Shown piece after piece: positions 1-10,120 of a stretch of 64,000 nt of DNA. The translations under genes and the position numbers were made by a program. The notes under the pieces were generated by a model, which was not told the origin of the DNA, ran no database searches, and worked only from the letters and a program-made list of their open reading frames with translations. This DNA comes from Methylonatrum kenyense (GTDB lineage Bacteria > Pseudomonadota > Gammaproteobacteria > Nitrococcales > Aquisalimonadaceae), in assembly GCF_023195885.1 (NCBI RefSeq), contig NZ_JALPKO010000002.1, positions 357,377 to 421,376 of the forward strand, written 5' to 3'. Within the stretch, counting starts at the first letter, position 1. Each line of letters begins with the position of its first letter.

Positions 1-228
1 CCGGAGCACGGTTTCCTCCAGCTTTTTCCAGCGCCCGCGGGTGGTCTTCATCACCAGCAGCCACTCCTGGTCGCGGCAGGTTTCACCCTTCCAGCGGTAG
101 ACCGAGGTCAGGCCGGGGATGATGTTCACGCAGGCGGCAAGATTTTCCTCCACCAGGGTGTCGGCGATTTCGTTGGCGGTGTCCGCATCCGGACAGGTGG
201 AAAGGCCCACCAGGTGTTCGGCGCTCAT
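1..228 (-). CDS. cutA: CutA divalent-ion tolerance protein (3'-truncated by window edge)
   Basis: The first 76 codons of a CutA-family protein are present; the C-terminus lies outside the window. The residues LAACVNI and TSVYRWKGE are the family signature, from the strands that pack into the CutA trimer. CutA proteins are small (about 105-115 aa) cytoplasmic trimers linked to divalent metal tolerance, with an unclear biochemical role. The ATG at 228 gives MSAEHLVGLSTCPD, the normal length before the first strand. It is the last gene of a leftward run tspO-ycgN-cutA, 93 nt beyond the ycgN stop. Family call confident; function poorly defined. Confidence 0.9.
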   Translation of the reverse strand, partial: MSAEHLVGLSTCPDADTANEIADTLVEENLAACVNIIPGLTSVYRWKGETCRDQEWLLVMKTTRGRWKKLEETVLR

Positions 229-321
229 GGGTTGACCCTCGTCGCAATCTCCGCGATGCGCGATTGTAGCAATGGATGCAGCGTTTGGGATGCCGCGCGC
301 GAATCAATCGGTAGCGGTGGG

Positions 322-789
322 TCAGCGCTCGTCCGGGTCCGGCGGCTGAGCCGGCCAGTCGACGATCCGCTCCTCGATGTGTTCGGGGTGCACATGCTGC
401 TCGTTGACCACGCGGCCGCGCACCGATACGCCGGCCCGGTGCACGGTCTCCGGGTCACCGGAAACCAACGGGTGCCACCAGGCCAGATCCCGGCCCTCGG
501 CCAGCCGCCGGTAAGCGCAGCTTGGCGGCAGCCAGTCGGCATAGCGGGCGGTGTTCAGGGTCATGTGGAGGCACTCCGGCACCCGCCCGAAGCGATTCGT
601 GTAGTCGCCGCAGCGGCAGCTCTGCGTGTCCAGCAGGCGGCAGGCGATGTCCGTGTGCACGACCTCGGCGGTGTCCTCGTCCTCGAGTTTCTGCAGACAA
701 CAGCGGCCGCAACCGTCGCACAACGATTCCCACTGACGCTCGCTCATCTGCGCCAGCGGCACGTGTTTCCAGAAGGCCTCGTCGCTCAT
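322..789 (-). CDS. ycgN: YcgN/UPF0260 cysteine-cluster protein
   Basis: A 155-residue protein of the UPF0260 (YcgN) family. The N-terminal cluster CDGCGRCC followed by further cysteines (IACRLLDTQSCRCGDY and PECLHM) is the conserved YkgJ-type zinc/iron cysteine cluster. Length matches the family (about 150 aa). The function of the family is unknown; metal binding is an inference from the cysteines. It starts 7 nt after the tspO stop, so it is probably co-transcribed and translationally coupled with tspO. Confidence 0.88.
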   Translation of the reverse strand: MSDEAFWKHVPLAQMSERQWESLCDGCGRCCLQKLEDEDTAEVVHTDIACRLLDTQSCRCGDYTNRFGRVPECLHMTLNTARYADWLPPSCAYRRLAEGRDLAWWHPLVSGDPETVHRAGVSVRGRVVNEQHVHPEHIEERIVDWPAQPPDPDER

Positions 790-796
790 GGCGCGC

Positions 797-1261
797 TCAG
801 TTCAGCACCCAGATACCAGCGTTCAGGCTGACCGCATTGCTTACCCAGAGCAAGTACGGCACCAAGAGCCAGCCGGCCAGTCGGTGTTGCCGGAAGAAGG
901 CCACCAGCGTTGCCAGCAGCAGGACCCAGAGCAGCAGCAGGTCCAGCAGCGCCAGCCCGACCCAGTGCAGGCCGAAGAACAGCCAGGACCAGAGCCCGTT
1001 CACGATCAACTGTGCGACGAACAGACCCAGCGCGGTGCCGGCCCCCGGTTGCTCGCGGCGGCACCAGACCAGCCAGGCCGCCACCGCCATCATCGCGTAG
1101 AGCGCGGTCCACACGGGTCCGAAGAGCCAATTTGGCGGCGTCCACGGCGGCTTGTCGATGGCCGCATACCATTCGCCCGGCGTGAACCAGGCACCGAAGG
1201 CGGCTACCGCGAAGCAAATCACCAGCCAGGCCAGCAGCGCGGGCAGTCGGGCAATGGACAT
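797..1261 (-). CDS. tspO: TspO/MBR-family membrane protein
   Basis: A 154-residue, five-helix membrane protein of the TspO/peripheral benzodiazepine receptor family. Diagnostic segments are WFTPGEWYAAIDKPPWTPPNW and GPVWTALYAMMAVAAWLVW, and the Trp-rich end of helix 3-4 (NGLWSWLFFGLHW). TspO proteins bind porphyrins and take part in tetrapyrrole handling and stress response. The ATG at 1261 was chosen because the upstream in-frame sequence is not hydrophobic and helix 1 begins directly after MSIARLP. It is divergent from prfC; the 113-nt gap holds both promoters. Confidence 0.92.
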   Translation of the reverse strand: MSIARLPALLAWLVICFAVAAFGAWFTPGEWYAAIDKPPWTPPNWLFGPVWTALYAMMAVAAWLVWCRREQPGAGTALGLFVAQLIVNGLWSWLFFGLHWVGLALLDLLLLWVLLLATLVAFFRQHRLAGWLLVPYLLWVSNAVSLNAGIWVLN

Positions 1262-1374
1262 GCGAGGACTCCAACGTCGGGGTCGGATCAGACAGCGCCT
1301 AACTGTATACTCTGCGCCCTCCGCGGAGACAGCCCCGTCTTCGCACCCCATTCGCAGGCAGGATCAGGAACCCG

Positions 1375-2941
<1,567 letters not shown>

Positions 2942-2955
<14 letters not shown>

Positions 2956-2986
2956 GCAGCGCCATGCGCCGCTCAATGCTCGCGGG
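2942..2986 (+). terminator. Long hairpin overlapping the prfC stop codon
   Basis: A perfect 16-bp stem (arms 2942-2957 and 2971-2986, 13-nt loop) includes the last codons and TGA of prfC. It is followed by CGTTTTC, a short T-run, so it may act as an imperfect intrinsic terminator or as an mRNA 3'-end stabiliser. The left end of an inverted-repeat cassette (2988-3112) begins immediately after it. Confidence 0.6.
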
Positions 2987-2987
2987 C

Positions 2988-3112
2988 GTTTTCAGGTTTC
3001 AGTGTTCAGTTTTCAGACAAACATCCGGCAGTTGGGTACTCGTTGCAGGCCTGCAATCTACAGGCGGTGGCCGCGTGTTTGTCTGAACACTGAAACCTGA
3101 ACCACTGAAAAC
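2988..3112. repeat. Inverted-repeat-bounded intergenic cassette, copy A
   Basis: Two arms of about 35 nt (2988-3022 and 3077-3112) are inverted copies built from the phrases TTTTCAG, GTTTCAG and GTTCAG and ending in AGACAAAC at the inner side. The core of about 54 nt between them is ordinary G+C-rich sequence. A second copy with the same arms but an unrelated core lies at 53076-53217. Function unknown. Confidence 0.75.
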
Positions 3113-3120
3113 TTTTCTTA

Positions 3121-4326
3121 TCAGCTTCCAACCAACCGCTCAAAAATCCGAAAGCCCGCAATATACGTCCCCGCCGCCGAGCCCAGCGTTGCGAACAGGA
3201 ACACCAGCAGCGTGCGTGAGACGCGGTTGGTCCACCAGCCGCGGAGTCGGGCGACGTCCTGGCGCAGGCTGGCGAAATGGGAGACGGTCGGGCGGCGCAG
3301 GTAGAGCTCCACGCCGGCGGCGACGAAGCCGGCTCCTATGGTCGGGTTGAGCGAGGTCAGTGGCGCGGCGAAGAAGGCGGCAATCACGGTGCCGGGGTGG
3401 CCCCAGGCCAGCGCGACCCCGAGTGCGGACAGGGTGCCATTGATCAGGAACCAGTCGGTGATCAGCTCCATGCCGAGCTCGAAGTTGCGGCTGAAACCGA
3501 TCACGAAACCGGCTAGCACCAGGGCCACGATGATCCAGGGTATATAGCCGGTCCACTTGCTTGGCGGCGGTGTCGCCTCCAGTGACCGCCGCTCGGGTTC
3601 CGGGTCTGCCGGGAGTTCAGCCCGCAGGTGCTCGCCCAGCCCCTTCAGGTGCCCGGCACCGATGACAACCAGCACGTTGCGATAGCGGCCGGCCGGGTTT
3701 TTCTCCACCAGCCGCAGCGCCATAAAGCGATCGCGTTCGGCGATCAGCGGCCGGTAGAGGGCTTCGGACTGTGCGGCGAATTCGTTGAAGGTGGACTCCA
3801 GCACGTCGCCCTGCTTGAGTCTCTCGATCTCTTCCTCGCTCACGGTTTGCCGCGACAGCAGGCTTGCGAACAGCCCGGAGATAAGCCCCATCCGCTGCCA
3901 CCAGGGCACGCTGCGATAGACGCGCTTCAGGGTCACGCCCACCTCGCGGTCGACCAGCAGCACCGGGATGCCGGCCTTCTCCGCTTCGCTGATTGCCATG
4001 CGCATCTCGGCGCCCGGCTCGATGCCGGATTGCTCCGCGACCCGCTGCTGGAAGGCGCCGAGTGCCAGGCTGGCCGCGACCATGCCGGCCTTGCCGCTGC
4101 GGATCACCTGGAACAGGTCCATGCGCGCCATTGCATCCGGGTCGACGATGCTGCGGTGCCGGGTCTGACACAGCTCGATGGCCACCGCATCGAACTCGCC
4201 GGACTGGATCAGCTCGGCAACCTCCTCGGCGCTGGCGCGCGAGACATGCGCCGTTCCCAGCAGGGTGTAACGGCATTGGCCCAGATCGACAATATCCCGT
4301 GGGCCCTGAATGGCACTGTCCGACAT
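3121..4326 (-). CDS. TraB/PrgY (GumN-like) family membrane protein
   Basis: A 401-residue TraB-domain protein. The N-terminal domain carries the family motifs LGTAHVSRASAEEV and VIGAGHLKGL near its ends, with conserved acidic and His residues resembling the Tiki/EreA/GumN fold. The C-terminal third holds four hydrophobic segments (for example WIIVALVLAGFVIGFS and LLVFLFATLGSAAGTYIAG). The name comes from enterococcal pheromone-shutdown protein TraB/PrgY; in free-living bacteria its role is not known, although a membrane metalloprotease function has been proposed for the fold. ATG 4326 (MSDSAIQG) was chosen over an upstream ATG at 4365 because it is preceded by GAGAG; the 5' extension has no family similarity. 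Confidence 0.85.
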   Translation of the reverse strand: MSDSAIQGPRDIVDLGQCRYTLLGTAHVSRASAEEVAELIQSGEFDAVAIELCQTRHRSIVDPDAMARMDLFQVIRSGKAGMVAASLALGAFQQRVAEQSGIEPGAEMRMAISEAEKAGIPVLLVDREVGVTLKRVYRSVPWWQRMGLISGLFASLLSRQTVSEEEIERLKQGDVLESTFNEFAAQSEALYRPLIAERDRFMALRLVEKNPAGRYRNVLVVIGAGHLKGLGEHLRAELPADPEPERRSLEATPPPSKWTGYIPWIIVALVLAGFVIGFSRNFELGMELITDWFLINGTLSALGVALAWGHPGTVIAAFFAAPLTSLNPTIGAGFVAAGVELYLRRPTVSHFASLRQDVARLRGWWTNRVSRTLLVFLFATLGSAAGTYIAGFRIFERLVGS

Positions 4327-4405
4327 GAAGGCGCTCTCTGCTTCGCGAAGGCGATGATTATCCATGCCCGGGTGCCGTATTGCGAGGCGCCGGCCGCAGG
4401 TGGGA

Positions 4406-5248
4406 ATGTCGCAGGCCGCCATGGTGGAATACGATGCAGGTTCGGCGTTTCGCCGGCGGACAGATGAGGAATCCCAATTGCTTGACCGACTGCGGGCCTG
4501 GCGCCGCCAGCGGATCATCGAGCGCCGCGCGCCGTCACAGGCGCTATGGCTGGAAGTTGTCGGCAGCCTGCCGGTGCTGCGCGGGCTGGAGCCGCCGCAG
4601 CAGCAGGCACTGCGCGATCTCTCGACGCTGTTGCTGCACAAGGTTCAGCTGGTGGAGGTGGCCGACGTCCGTCTCGGCGAGCGCGATGTCTGGTCTCTGG
4701 CGGCGCAGGCCTGTCTACCGATCCTGGAACTGGGCCTGGACTGGTACGAGGCCTGCGCGACAATCGTGGTCTATCCCGGAAACTTCGTTGCCCGTCATCG
4801 CTACCGCGATGAGGTGGGGCTGGAGCACGAGGACGTCGTGCCGTTGTCCGGCGAGGCCTGGGACAGTGGCCCGATCGTGCTGTCGCTGGACGATGTCCGC
4901 GACGCCGGAGCCGCGGACGGGTTCAATGTTGTGATCCACGAGTTCGCGCACAAGCTGGACATGCTGAACGGCGATGCCAATGGCCATCCGCCCCTGCACG
5001 GCAACATGCGCCTGGCGGACTGGACCAGTGCCTTTACCGATGCCTACGCGGATTTCACCGCCCGTGTCCTCGCCGGGGAACATCCGGACGGCCTGGACAC
5101 CTACGCGGCCGAGAGTCCGGCGGAATTCTTCTCCGTGGCCAGCGAGAGCTTTTTCGAGATACCGGGCCGGCTGCGCCGGCTGTATCCCGAGGTCTACCGC
5201 CAGTTGGCCCTGTTCTACCGGCAGCGCCCCGACGAGCGCCTGGGCTGA
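4406..5248 (+). CDS. mtfA: MtfA-family zinc metallopeptidase
   Basis: About 280 residues; homologous over the whole length to E. coli MtfA, which binds the repressor Mlc and controls the glucose phosphotransferase gene ptsG. The zinc motif HEFAHKLD (compare HEVAHKLD in E. coli) and the downstream glutamate region AAESPAEFFSVASESFF are intact; CLPILELGLDWY matches the family core. Start is uncertain: ATG codons at 4364, 4406 and 4421 are all in frame, and the N-terminus is variable in the family. It is divergent from the TraB-like gene and convergent with the retropepsin-like gene (6-nt gap). Confidence 0.9.
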   Translation: MSQAAMVEYDAGSAFRRRTDEESQLLDRLRAWRRQRIIERRAPSQALWLEVVGSLPVLRGLEPPQQQALRDLSTLLLHKVQLVEVADVRLGERDVWSLAAQACLPILELGLDWYEACATIVVYPGNFVARHRYRDEVGLEHEDVVPLSGEAWDSGPIVLSLDDVRDAGAADGFNVVIHEFAHKLDMLNGDANGHPPLHGNMRLADWTSAFTDAYADFTARVLAGEHPDGLDTYAAESPAEFFSVASESFFEIPGRLRRLYPEVYRQLALFYRQRPDERLG

Positions 5249-5254
5249 GCCGGT

Positions 5255-5776
5255 TCAGTCGTCATCGTCGCCGCAGTTCGGCTCGGCGGTGTACTTGCTG
5301 CCCGAGTCAACCAGGATGTGGTCCTTCATGAAACTGCGGCCGATCAGCATCTGGTAGCTGAGCCCGCTGCGATCCGCCAGGTTGACCTCCACCTCCCGCA
5401 CGGTATTGCCGAGGCAGATCTCCATTTTCACGACGGGCCGCTCGCTGGTGCCGCTGGCGCTGCGGATTCGTGCTGTCCGATGCAGCGGTTTCTCGAAGGT
5501 GGCTTCCTCGTCTTCGCCGTTACCGACCGTGAAGCGCACCCAGGTGTCGCCATCCTTCTCGAACTCCTCCACCTCCGGTGCGTTCAGCGAGGAGTTGTCG
5601 GCACCCGTGTCGAGCTTGGCGTCGACGGCGAATCCTCCGGCCTGCAACTGCACTGTCTCGATCCAGCCCAGGATGTCCATCTGGCGTTCGGTGGACTGGC
5701 TCGGGCCGGCGATCAGCATGAGGCAGGCGGTCAACACCGACAGCGTCAACGGTTTGCGGAGGGGGTGAAAAAGCAT
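5255..5776 (-). CDS. Periplasmic retropepsin-like protein (RimK-associated 'ATP-dependent Zn protease' family)
   Basis: A 173-residue protein with an N-terminal signal segment (LTLSVLTACLMLIAG) and the PF05618-type core: the motif KLDTGADNSSLNA resembles a retroviral-type aspartic protease DTGA site, and MLIGRSFMKDHILVD is the second conserved block. The database name 'ATP-dependent zinc protease' is historical; no ATP or zinc site is visible. It is transcribed away from the Lap secretion operon, sharing its 5' intergenic region. The C-terminus ends in a run of Asp. Proteolytic activity is not proven. Confidence 0.8.
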   Translation of the reverse strand: MLFHPLRKPLTLSVLTACLMLIAGPSQSTERQMDILGWIETVQLQAGGFAVDAKLDTGADNSSLNAPEVEEFEKDGDTWVRFTVGNGEDEEATFEKPLHRTARIRSASGTSERPVVKMEICLGNTVREVEVNLADRSGLSYQMLIGRSFMKDHILVDSGSKYTAEPNCGDDDD

Positions 5777-5869
5777 AGGGCGGACTCCCGGAAATGTGAC
5801 GTGTCCCGCATTTGTGGACCGGACTATACGCTACTACCAATTATCGGTTTGAATCGCCCATGCAAACAT

Positions 5870-5987
5870 GTCTCAATACGGAGACAGCTTGCGCGCGTGC
5901 ATTCCATTCGTGCAAGCCAGGGGACGGCTGCAAACGCGGCCAGCAGGGTGGGCGAAACAAGAACAGACCGGCCATGCCGGTTTTTTT
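5870..5987 (+). promoter_or_regulatory. Structured 5' leader with terminator before the tolC-ompA start (candidate attenuator)
   Basis: Consecutive hairpins are visible: 5870-5885 (GTCTC/GAGAC), 5887-5917 (GCTTGC/GCAAGC), a GC-rich region 5920-5955, and finally ACCGGC-CAT-GCCGGT at 5967-5981 followed by seven T (5981-5987). The last is a textbook intrinsic terminator, only 16 nt upstream of the ATG at 6004, with the Shine-Dalgarno AAGGGG between. A terminator in this place implies regulated read-through, or it ends an upstream transcript. I do not see the consensus of a known riboswitch class. Confidence 0.55.
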
Positions 5988-6003
5988 CACAAGGGGTGTG
6001 AAA

Positions 6004-7809
6004 ATGTTTAAAACGGCGAGAACAAGCCGTCGGGTGGGATTGGCGTCCGGCGCTCTCATGGGGCTCATGCTCTCCTCTTCCCTGCATGCTGCGAGCAACG
6101 CCACCGAGGCGGCGCAGCGTGCCATCGACAACAACCCGCAGGTGCAGGCGCTTTACCACGCCTTCGCTGCCTCCGGCGACGAGAGGCGCGAGGCCTGGGG
6201 CGGTTATCTGCCGTCCATCGATCTCAATCTGCGCGGTGGCCGGGAGTACCGCGAGCGCGATAATCGCGGCAGTTTCACCACCGGCACCGCCGAGATCCAG
6301 TTGACCCAGATGCTGTACGACGGCTTCTTCACCCGCAGCGAAGTGGAGCGGCTGGACAAGGCGCGTCTGGTTCGCTACTACGAGTTGCTCGACGGCGCCT
6401 CCGATGTCGCGCTCGAGGCCATGCGGGCCTACGAAGACGTGGTGCGTCAGCAGACTCTGGTGGAATTGGCGCGCGACAACTACGCCCGCCATCGCGAGGT
6501 GTTCGACCAGATCGAGGAGCGGACCCGCACCGGTGTGGGCCGCGGTGTGGACCTGGAGCAGATCAGTGGTCGTCTGGCCCTGGCCGAATCCAACCTCTTG
6601 ACCGAGGCCTCCAACCTGCATGACGTCACGGCCCGCTACCAGCGGATTGTCGGCGAGTTGCCACAGGATAATCTGGAGCGCACCGAACTGGACGGCAGCT
6701 CGATCCCCGAAGATGTGCGTGACGTGCTGACCATGGCCTACGAGGGCAACCCGGGCTTCCATGCCGCGATCGAGAACATCTCCTCGGCCCAGGCCAATGT
6801 CAGCACCCAGCGTTCCGCGTTTCATCCGCGTCTGGACCTGCAGGCGCGGCAGTCCACCAACCGCAACGCCGAGCCGTTCCTCGGCACCGGTGACCGCGAC
6901 ATCACCGGAGATCGAGGCGTGGTGGAGCTGGTGCTCTCCTTCAACCTGTTCCGCGGCGGTTCGGATCGCGCAGCGGTAAGTCGTGCCACCAATGAATTGT
7001 TCGAAGCCATGGACCTGCGTGACCAGGCTTGTATCGACCTGCGGCAGGATGCCCAGGTGGCCTTCAACGATCGCCGCAGACTGGCACAGCAGAAGGATGC
7101 GTTGAACCAGCATCGCCTGTCGGTGGAAAAGGTGCGCGTGGCGTTCAAGGAACAGTTCGATATCGGTCAGCGCACGCTGCTTGACGTGCTCGACACCGAG
7201 AACGAGTTCTTCCAGGCCAGCCGTGCCTACGTCAATGCGATCCACGACCAGACCATCGCCGAGGGGCGGGTGCTGGATGCCATGGGCCGGCTGTTGCCGG
7301 CACTCGACCTGAGCCAGGATCCGGCATTGCTGCCGGGACTGGAGCAGGTGGGCGCCGATCCGGTTGTGCCCGATGGCGACAGTGTCTGCCCGCCGGACGA
7401 GGTGGGTTACATGGATCTGGACCAGCTCACCGCTGACCTGGAGCAGATGCGGGAGCGCGAACCGGATGTGGTGCTCGCCTCGGATACACTGTTCCAGATC
7501 AACAGTGCCGAGCTGATGGACCAGTTCCAGGAAGACCTGGATCGGCTGGCCGATCAGTTGCAGCGCATGGGCAACCTTGAGCGGGTGTTGATTGTCGGAC
7601 ATGCCGACAGCACCGGTACCGACGCGATCAATGATCCGCTGTCGGAGGCCCGCGCGCAGAGTGTGAAGGATTTCCTTGTCGAGCGCGGCGTTCCGGCGGA
7701 TCGTATCCACACCGAAGGGCGTGGTTCGAGAGATCCGGTTGCCAGCAACGACAACCCTCGCGGTCGGTCCCAGAATCGACGGGTGGAGATCACCATCGAC
7801 GGCGAGTGA
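6004..7809 (+). CDS. TolC-family outer-membrane channel fused to a C-terminal OmpA domain (LapE-like)
   Basis: A 601-residue protein. Residues 1-28 are a signal peptide (ending LHAAS). Residues about 30-430 are two TolC/OEP repeats (AQRAIDNNPQVQA, YEDVVRQQTLVELA, FDIGQRTLLDVLDTENE). After a linker, residues about 490-600 form an OmpA-like peptidoglycan-binding domain (VLIVGHADSTG with the Asp, LSEARAQSVKDFL with the Arg, QNRRVEI). It is the first gene of the Lap type I secretion cluster, so it should be the outer-membrane pore for the adhesins; the OmpA domain would tie the pore to peptidoglycan. Usual LapE/TolC proteins lack this domain. ATG 6004 has SD AAGGGG; an in-frame ATG at 5974 lies in the terminator hairpin. 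Confidence 0.93.
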   Translation: MFKTARTSRRVGLASGALMGLMLSSSLHAASNATEAAQRAIDNNPQVQALYHAFAASGDERREAWGGYLPSIDLNLRGGREYRERDNRGSFTTGTAEIQLTQMLYDGFFTRSEVERLDKARLVRYYELLDGASDVALEAMRAYEDVVRQQTLVELARDNYARHREVFDQIEERTRTGVGRGVDLEQISGRLALAESNLLTEASNLHDVTARYQRIVGELPQDNLERTELDGSSIPEDVRDVLTMAYEGNPGFHAAIENISSAQANVSTQRSAFHPRLDLQARQSTNRNAEPFLGTGDRDITGDRGVVELVLSFNLFRGGSDRAAVSRATNELFEAMDLRDQACIDLRQDAQVAFNDRRRLAQQKDALNQHRLSVEKVRVAFKEQFDIGQRTLLDVLDTENEFFQASRAYVNAIHDQTIAEGRVLDAMGRLLPALDLSQDPALLPGLEQVGADPVVPDGDSVCPPDEVGYMDLDQLTADLEQMREREPDVVLASDTLFQINSAELMDQFQEDLDRLADQLQRMGNLERVLIVGHADSTGTDAINDPLSEARAQSVKDFLVERGVPADRIHTEGRGSRDPVASNDNPRGRSQNRRVEITIDGE

Positions 7810-7868
7810 ACGGCCGGCACTGTAACGTTGCCGCCTGCACGTTGCGGGCGGTGCCACTGGTTGAAGGG

Positions 7869-7898
7869 CGCCTGACTGGCCGTATGGCCAGTCAGGCG
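7869..7898 (+). terminator. Perfect 13-bp hairpin after the tolC-ompA gene
   Basis: Arms 7869-7881 and 7886-7898 pair perfectly around a 4-nt GTAT loop. It is followed by TCTGTCC rather than a full T-run, so it may be a leaky terminator or RNA-stability hairpin separating the pore gene from lapBC and lowering expression of the latter. Confidence 0.55.
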
Positions 7899-7960
7899 TC
7901 TGTCCGGACGGCTCACCGCACATGCAGTGGCTGTTCCGCGCAGCGAGCGGAAGGCAGGAC

Positions 7961-10120
7961 GTGGTAGAACCCCATTTCGCACGGGCCGAGGAATTTTACG
8001 AAGGTGACGGCCTGCTGGCCTGTCTGCTTGCCGTGGCGCACAGCCACGGCCGGAGCGTCACCGGCGAGGCCCTGGTCCACGGCCTGCCGCTGGAAAACGG
8101 TCAGCTCACCCCCACCACATTTCATCGCGCCGCCTCACGGGCGGGGCTGTCCTCGCGTGTCGTTCGCGAGCGGCTGCGCAAGCTGAACCCGATCCTGTTG
8201 CCGGCGATCCTGCTGCTGGAGGACGATCAGGCGTGCATCCTCTGGGAGGTCGACTGGAGTGCGGGCCAGGCCCGGGTCTCGTTCCCGGAACTTGACGATG
8301 CCGCCGTGGACATGCCGCTGAACGAGTTGACGGCGCGCTATACCGGCAAGGCAATCCTGGCGCGGCCGAATTTCCGCTTCGACGCGCGGACGCCGGAAGT
8401 TCGCAAGAACCTGCGCGAGAAGCACTGGTTCTGGGGCGTTATCGCCGAGAATCGTCGTCTCTACCGCGACGTGCTGCTGGCGGCGGTCATGATCAACCTG
8501 TTCGCAGTGGCCATGCCGCTGTTCGTCATGAACGTCTATGACCGGGTTGTACCCAATCAGGCCACCGAGACGCTGTGGGTACTCGCCGCCGGGGTCTTCC
8601 TGGTGCTGACCGCCGATCTGATCCTGCGCGTGATGCGTGCCTCGTTTGTCGATCTGGCGGCCAGCAGGGCGGATGTGAAGCTCTCTTCCTCATTGATGGA
8701 GCGCGTTCTGGGGATGCGCATGGAGGCACGGCCACAGTCCACCGGCTCGTTCGCCGCGATGATGCAGTCCTTCGAGTCGGTGCGTTCGTTCATCGGTTCG
8801 GCCACCGTGGTGTCGCTGGTGGACCTGCCGTTCGTGCTGCTGTTCGTCGGCATCATCGCGATCATCGGCTGGCCGTTGATCATCCCGATCCTGATCGGCG
8901 GTACCGTGGTGCTGCTCTACGGGCTGGCGATCCAGAGCAAGATGCACAGCCTGTCGGAAAAGGCCTGGCGAGCCGGGGCGCAACGCAACGCGACCCTGGT
9001 GGAGAGCCTGAACGGTCTGGAGACCATCAAGACCCTGGGCGCCGAGTCGCGCACCCAGTTGATCTGGGAGCGGACCACCGCCTATCTGGCGCGCACGGCG
9101 GCAAGCCTGCGCTTGCTGTCCGCCTCGGTCAGCAACGGCGCCACCTGGGCGCAGCATACCGTGGGGGTCTCGGTGATCATCATCGGCGTCTACCTGATCA
9201 TGGCCGGCGAGCTCAGCCAGGGTGGCCTGATCGCCGCCTACCTGCTGTCGTCCCGGGCGATGGCGCCGATCTCGCAGACCGCGGCGCTGCTGACCCAGTA
9301 CCATCAGGCCTCGACGGCACTGGAGTCGCTGGATCAGATCATGCAGGTGCCGGTGGAGCGGCCCGAGGGCCGCCATCCGATCAGTCGCGACACCTTCCAG
9401 GGTGATATCGCTTTCCGTGGCGTCAACTTCCGTTATCCGAACGAGGAATCGGATGCCCTGCGCGACGTCTCGTTCCGCATCAAGGCGGGCGAGCATGTCG
9501 CCGTGCTAGGCCGCACCGGCTCCGGCAAGACCACGCTGCAGAAGCTGGTGCTGGGGCTGTACCAGCCCAGCAGCGGCACGATCACCATTGATGGTGTGGA
9601 TCTGCGCCAGCTCGACACAGCCGAATTGCGGCGCAGTGTCGGCTATGTGTCGCAGGACATCATGCTGTTCCACGGAACCCTGCGCGAGAATATCGCCGCC
9701 GGGGCGGTCCGTGCCGAGGATGCGGACATCATCCGAGCCGCCGAGGCCGCCGGCCTGGCGCGTTTCGTCAACAGTCACCCAATGGGGTTCGACATGCCGG
9801 TGGGCGAGCGCGGCCAGCAGCTCTCCGGCGGCCAGCGCCAGGCGGTGGCGCTGGCCCGGGCGTTGCTGCACGAGCCGCCGATGCTGCTGCTGGATGAACC
9901 CACCGGCGCCATGGACAACGCCACCGAGGAAGAAATCAAGACGCGACTCGGTCAAATCTCTGAGGGCCGGACACTGGTGGTCGTGACACACAGGACGTCA
10001 CTGCTGGCGCTGGTGGACCGGATTATCGTTGTGGACTCCGGCCGCATCGTGGCCGACGGGCCGAAGGACCAGGTCGTCGAGGCATTGCGGCAGGGCCGGA
10101 TTGGCAGCGCGCGATCATGA
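7961..10120 (+). CDS. lapB: Type I secretion ABC permease/ATPase, LapB-like
   Basis: Inner-membrane ABC exporter of the Lap system. From the GTG at 7961 the protein has 719 residues, close to LapB of pseudomonads. Order: C39-like domain about 1-125, in which the usual catalytic Cys-Gly is Asp-Gly (DGLLACLLA), so it binds but should not cleave substrate; six-helix permease about 140-430; ATPase with Walker A GRTGSGKTT (about 516), LSGGQRQAVAL (about 620) and Walker B MLLLDEPTGAMD. GTG 7961 has a strong SD (GGAAGG, 6-nt spacing); an ATG at 7922 lacks one and adds 13 residues. Its stop overlaps lapC by 4 nt. Confidence 0.94.
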   Translation: MVEPHFARAEEFYEGDGLLACLLAVAHSHGRSVTGEALVHGLPLENGQLTPTTFHRAASRAGLSSRVVRERLRKLNPILLPAILLLEDDQACILWEVDWSAGQARVSFPELDDAAVDMPLNELTARYTGKAILARPNFRFDARTPEVRKNLREKHWFWGVIAENRRLYRDVLLAAVMINLFAVAMPLFVMNVYDRVVPNQATETLWVLAAGVFLVLTADLILRVMRASFVDLAASRADVKLSSSLMERVLGMRMEARPQSTGSFAAMMQSFESVRSFIGSATVVSLVDLPFVLLFVGIIAIIGWPLIIPILIGGTVVLLYGLAIQSKMHSLSEKAWRAGAQRNATLVESLNGLETIKTLGAESRTQLIWERTTAYLARTAASLRLLSASVSNGATWAQHTVGVSVIIIGVYLIMAGELSQGGLIAAYLLSSRAMAPISQTAALLTQYHQASTALESLDQIMQVPVERPEGRHPISRDTFQGDIAFRGVNFRYPNEESDALRDVSFRIKAGEHVAVLGRTGSGKTTLQKLVLGLYQPSSGTITIDGVDLRQLDTAELRRSVGYVSQDIMLFHGTLRENIAAGAVRAEDADIIRAAEAAGLARFVNSHPMGFDMPVGERGQQLSGGQRQAVALARALLHEPPMLLLDEPTGAMDNATEEEIKTRLGQISEGRTLVVVTHRTSLLALVDRIIVVDSGRIVADGPKDQVVEALRQGRIGSARS

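Noticed and set aside
5815..5960. c-di-GMP-I (GEMM) riboswitch in the tolC-ompA leader
   Set aside because: Phrases such as GGGGACGG and GCAAAC occur, but the ordered GEMM core and tetraloop/receptor cannot be aligned; kept only as an unclassified leader.
5824..7923. Long open frame of 699 codons antisense to tolC-ompA
   Set aside because: It is the mirror of a G+C-rich real gene; no family similarity, no SD, and it would cover the terminator and promoter regions.
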